This document shows positions 5,818 through 6,369 of a stretch of DNA of 6,369 nucleotides, piece after piece. Made by a program: the position numbers and the translations under genes. Positions within the stretch are counted from its first letter, which is position 1; each line of letters opens with the position of its first letter. The stretch covers positions 1-6,369 of the forward strand of contig DHIV01000006.1 of NCBI GenBank assembly GCA_002403995.1, in the 5' to 3' direction. The notes under the pieces were generated by a model. It made no database searches and was not told the DNA's origin. It saw only the letters and a list, made by a program, of their open reading frames with translations. The stretch comes from Gallionella sp. UBA4737. GTDB lineage: Bacteria > Pseudomonadota > Gammaproteobacteria > Burkholderiales > Gallionellaceae.

Positions 5818-5958
5818 GCGCTGCCGTCCCGCCTTTAACAAACAAATACCGGCACTCACCTAGATATTCGGGCTTTCCATACTACCCATCAGCTGGATGC
5901 GCACCAGCTCGTCGCAGGTTTCGCGCGTCAGGCGGCGCAGCCCTTCATCTTCCGTACA
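5818..5958 (-). pseudogene. rlmB: 3' remnant of the 23S rRNA ribose methyltransferase gene rlmB (SpoU/TrmH family)
   Basis: The minus strand reads TEDEGLRRLTRETCDELVRI followed by QLMGSMESPNI, a TAG at 5860-5862, and in the same frame VSAGICLLKAGRQR. This matches the C-terminal SAM-binding trefoil-knot motifs of RlmB, which in E. coli read GAEGEGMRRLTREHCDELIS and then IPMAGSVSSLNVSVATGICL. Similarity passes straight through the stop codon, so the stop replaces the Ser of the conserved SLNVSVA motif. IP has become IQ and SLN has become SPN. Only about 45 codons of a roughly 250-codon gene are present, and the upstream part is replaced by the queA start region. It is therefore a dead fragment. 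A working copy should exist elsewhere in the genome, or this is the relic of a former neighbour. No such remnant could methylate rRNA. Confidence 0.82.
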
Positions 5959-5963
5959 TCGAC

Positions 5964-5969
5964 TACAAT
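5964..5969 (+). promoter_or_regulatory. Possible -10 element for queA
   Basis: TACAAT followed by CCCGCC is a good -10 hexamer located 30 bases before the queA ATG. A matching -35 is weak: TTCATC at 5944-5949 is only 14 bases away. If real, the -35 region lies inside the rlmB remnant. No Shine-Dalgarno sequence is evident before the ATG. Confidence 0.35.
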
Positions 5970-5999
5970 CCCGCCTTCGTGATTTTTTCTGTTGTGCCC

Positions 6000-6369
6000 A
6001 TGCGTACCGATGAATTCGATTTTGTTTTGCCCGAGCGATTGATCGCGCAACATCCTGCCGGTCAGCGCGGCGCGAGCCGCTTGTTGTATGCGCATGATGG
6101 CGCACTGGAGGATCGCCGCTTCGCCGACTTGCTGCAACTGGTCAGGCCGAACGATGTGCTGGTACTGAACGATACGCGCGTCATCAAGGCGCGTTTGTTT
6201 GGCAGCAAGGAAAGCGGGGGGAAGGTCGAGGTGCTGATCGAGCGTGTGTTGAACGCGCATGAGGTGTTGGCGCAAGTGCGCGCCAGCCATGCGCCGCAAG
6301 CCGGGAGCCGCCTGCTGTTGGCAGGGACTTTGCAGGTAGAGGTATTGGGACGCGAGGGCGAATTCTTCC
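6000..6369 (+). CDS. queA: S-adenosylmethionine:tRNA ribosyltransferase-isomerase (QueA), 5' part
   Basis: QueA moves and isomerises the ribosyl part of S-adenosylmethionine onto 7-aminomethyl-7-deazaguanine in tRNA, producing epoxyqueuosine in the queuosine pathway. It is a cytoplasmic enzyme. The first 123 codons are present before the window ends, about one third of the roughly 345-residue family length. The start MRTDEFDFVLPERLIAQHPA and the later VLVLNDTRVIKARLFG and GGKVEVLIER are characteristic, and LLQLVRPNDVLVLNDTRV matches the conserved DLLVFNNTRV region of E. coli QueA. The ATG at 6000 matches the usual family N-terminus; a GTG two codons upstream is in frame but less likely. In many proteobacteria tgt, yajC, secD and secF follow, but nothing beyond this point is visible. 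The frame is intact throughout. Confidence 0.95.
   Translation, partial: MRTDEFDFVLPERLIAQHPAGQRGASRLLYAHDGALEDRRFADLLQLVRPNDVLVLNDTRVIKARLFGSKESGGKVEVLIERVLNAHEVLAQVRASHAPQAGSRLLLAGTLQVEVLGREGEFF

Noticed and set aside
5928..6299. Minus-strand open frame of 123 codons overlapping queA
   Set aside because: It is antisense to a clear QueA N-terminus. Only the other minus frame, at 5818-5958, shows real similarity (RlmB).

Overview
The window looks like an exopolysaccharide/capsule-type accessory locus on the chromosome of a Gram-negative bacterium. Two outer-membrane proteins (a Wzi-type barrel and a small barrel with a signal peptide) fix the Gram-negative envelope. The QueA and RlmB sequence style and the intergenic GTAGGGCGGG-type palindromes suggest Betaproteobacteria, perhaps Nitrosomonadales-like. 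That placement is inference, not proof.

Layout from left to right: (i) 1-137, an inverted and diverged copy of a dispersed palindromic repeat, cut by the window edge; (ii) 191-1306, a WecA/MraY-superfamily polyprenyl-phosphate sugar-1-phosphate transferase whose 3' end carries a 78-bp tandem duplication; (iii) 1381-1502, a full copy of the 122-bp repeat; (iv) 1580-1613, a perfect 11-bp inverted repeat in front of an orphan AAA_14/DUF4143 ATPase (1645-2778); (v) 2778-3253, a broken N-terminal piece of a DUF1972-type family 4 glycosyltransferase, frameshifted at a T7 run and then cut off; (vi) 3250-3271 and 3284-3405, a small palindrome and a second, 117/122 identical, direct copy of the repeat; (vii) 3499-5079, a Wzi-family capsule assembly outer-membrane protein; (viii) 5199-5690, minus strand, a small outer-membrane beta-barrel convergent with wzi; (ix) 5818-5958, minus strand, an unmistakable but dead 3' remnant of the rRNA methyltransferase gene rlmB; (x) 6000 to the window end, the 5' third of queA.

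Functionally, the initiating transferase (inner membrane, starts the lipid-linked glycan), the glycosyltransferase (adds sugars) and Wzi (holds surface polysaccharide at the outer membrane) belong to one theme, surface glycan production. The locus is visibly eroded. The glycosyltransferase is dead, and an orphan ATPase with its own putative operator sits directly against it. Near-identical direct repeats bracket the ATPase-glycosyltransferase block. The right end passes through a gene relic into housekeeping territory (queA).

I did not find a clearly new multi-gene system. The items most worth a second look are the composite palindromic repeat family, the rlmB relic that reads through its stop codon, the palindrome in front of the ATPase, and the duplicated, frame-broken tail of the WecA-like protein. 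No tRNA, rRNA, CRISPR array, transposase or integrase was seen.
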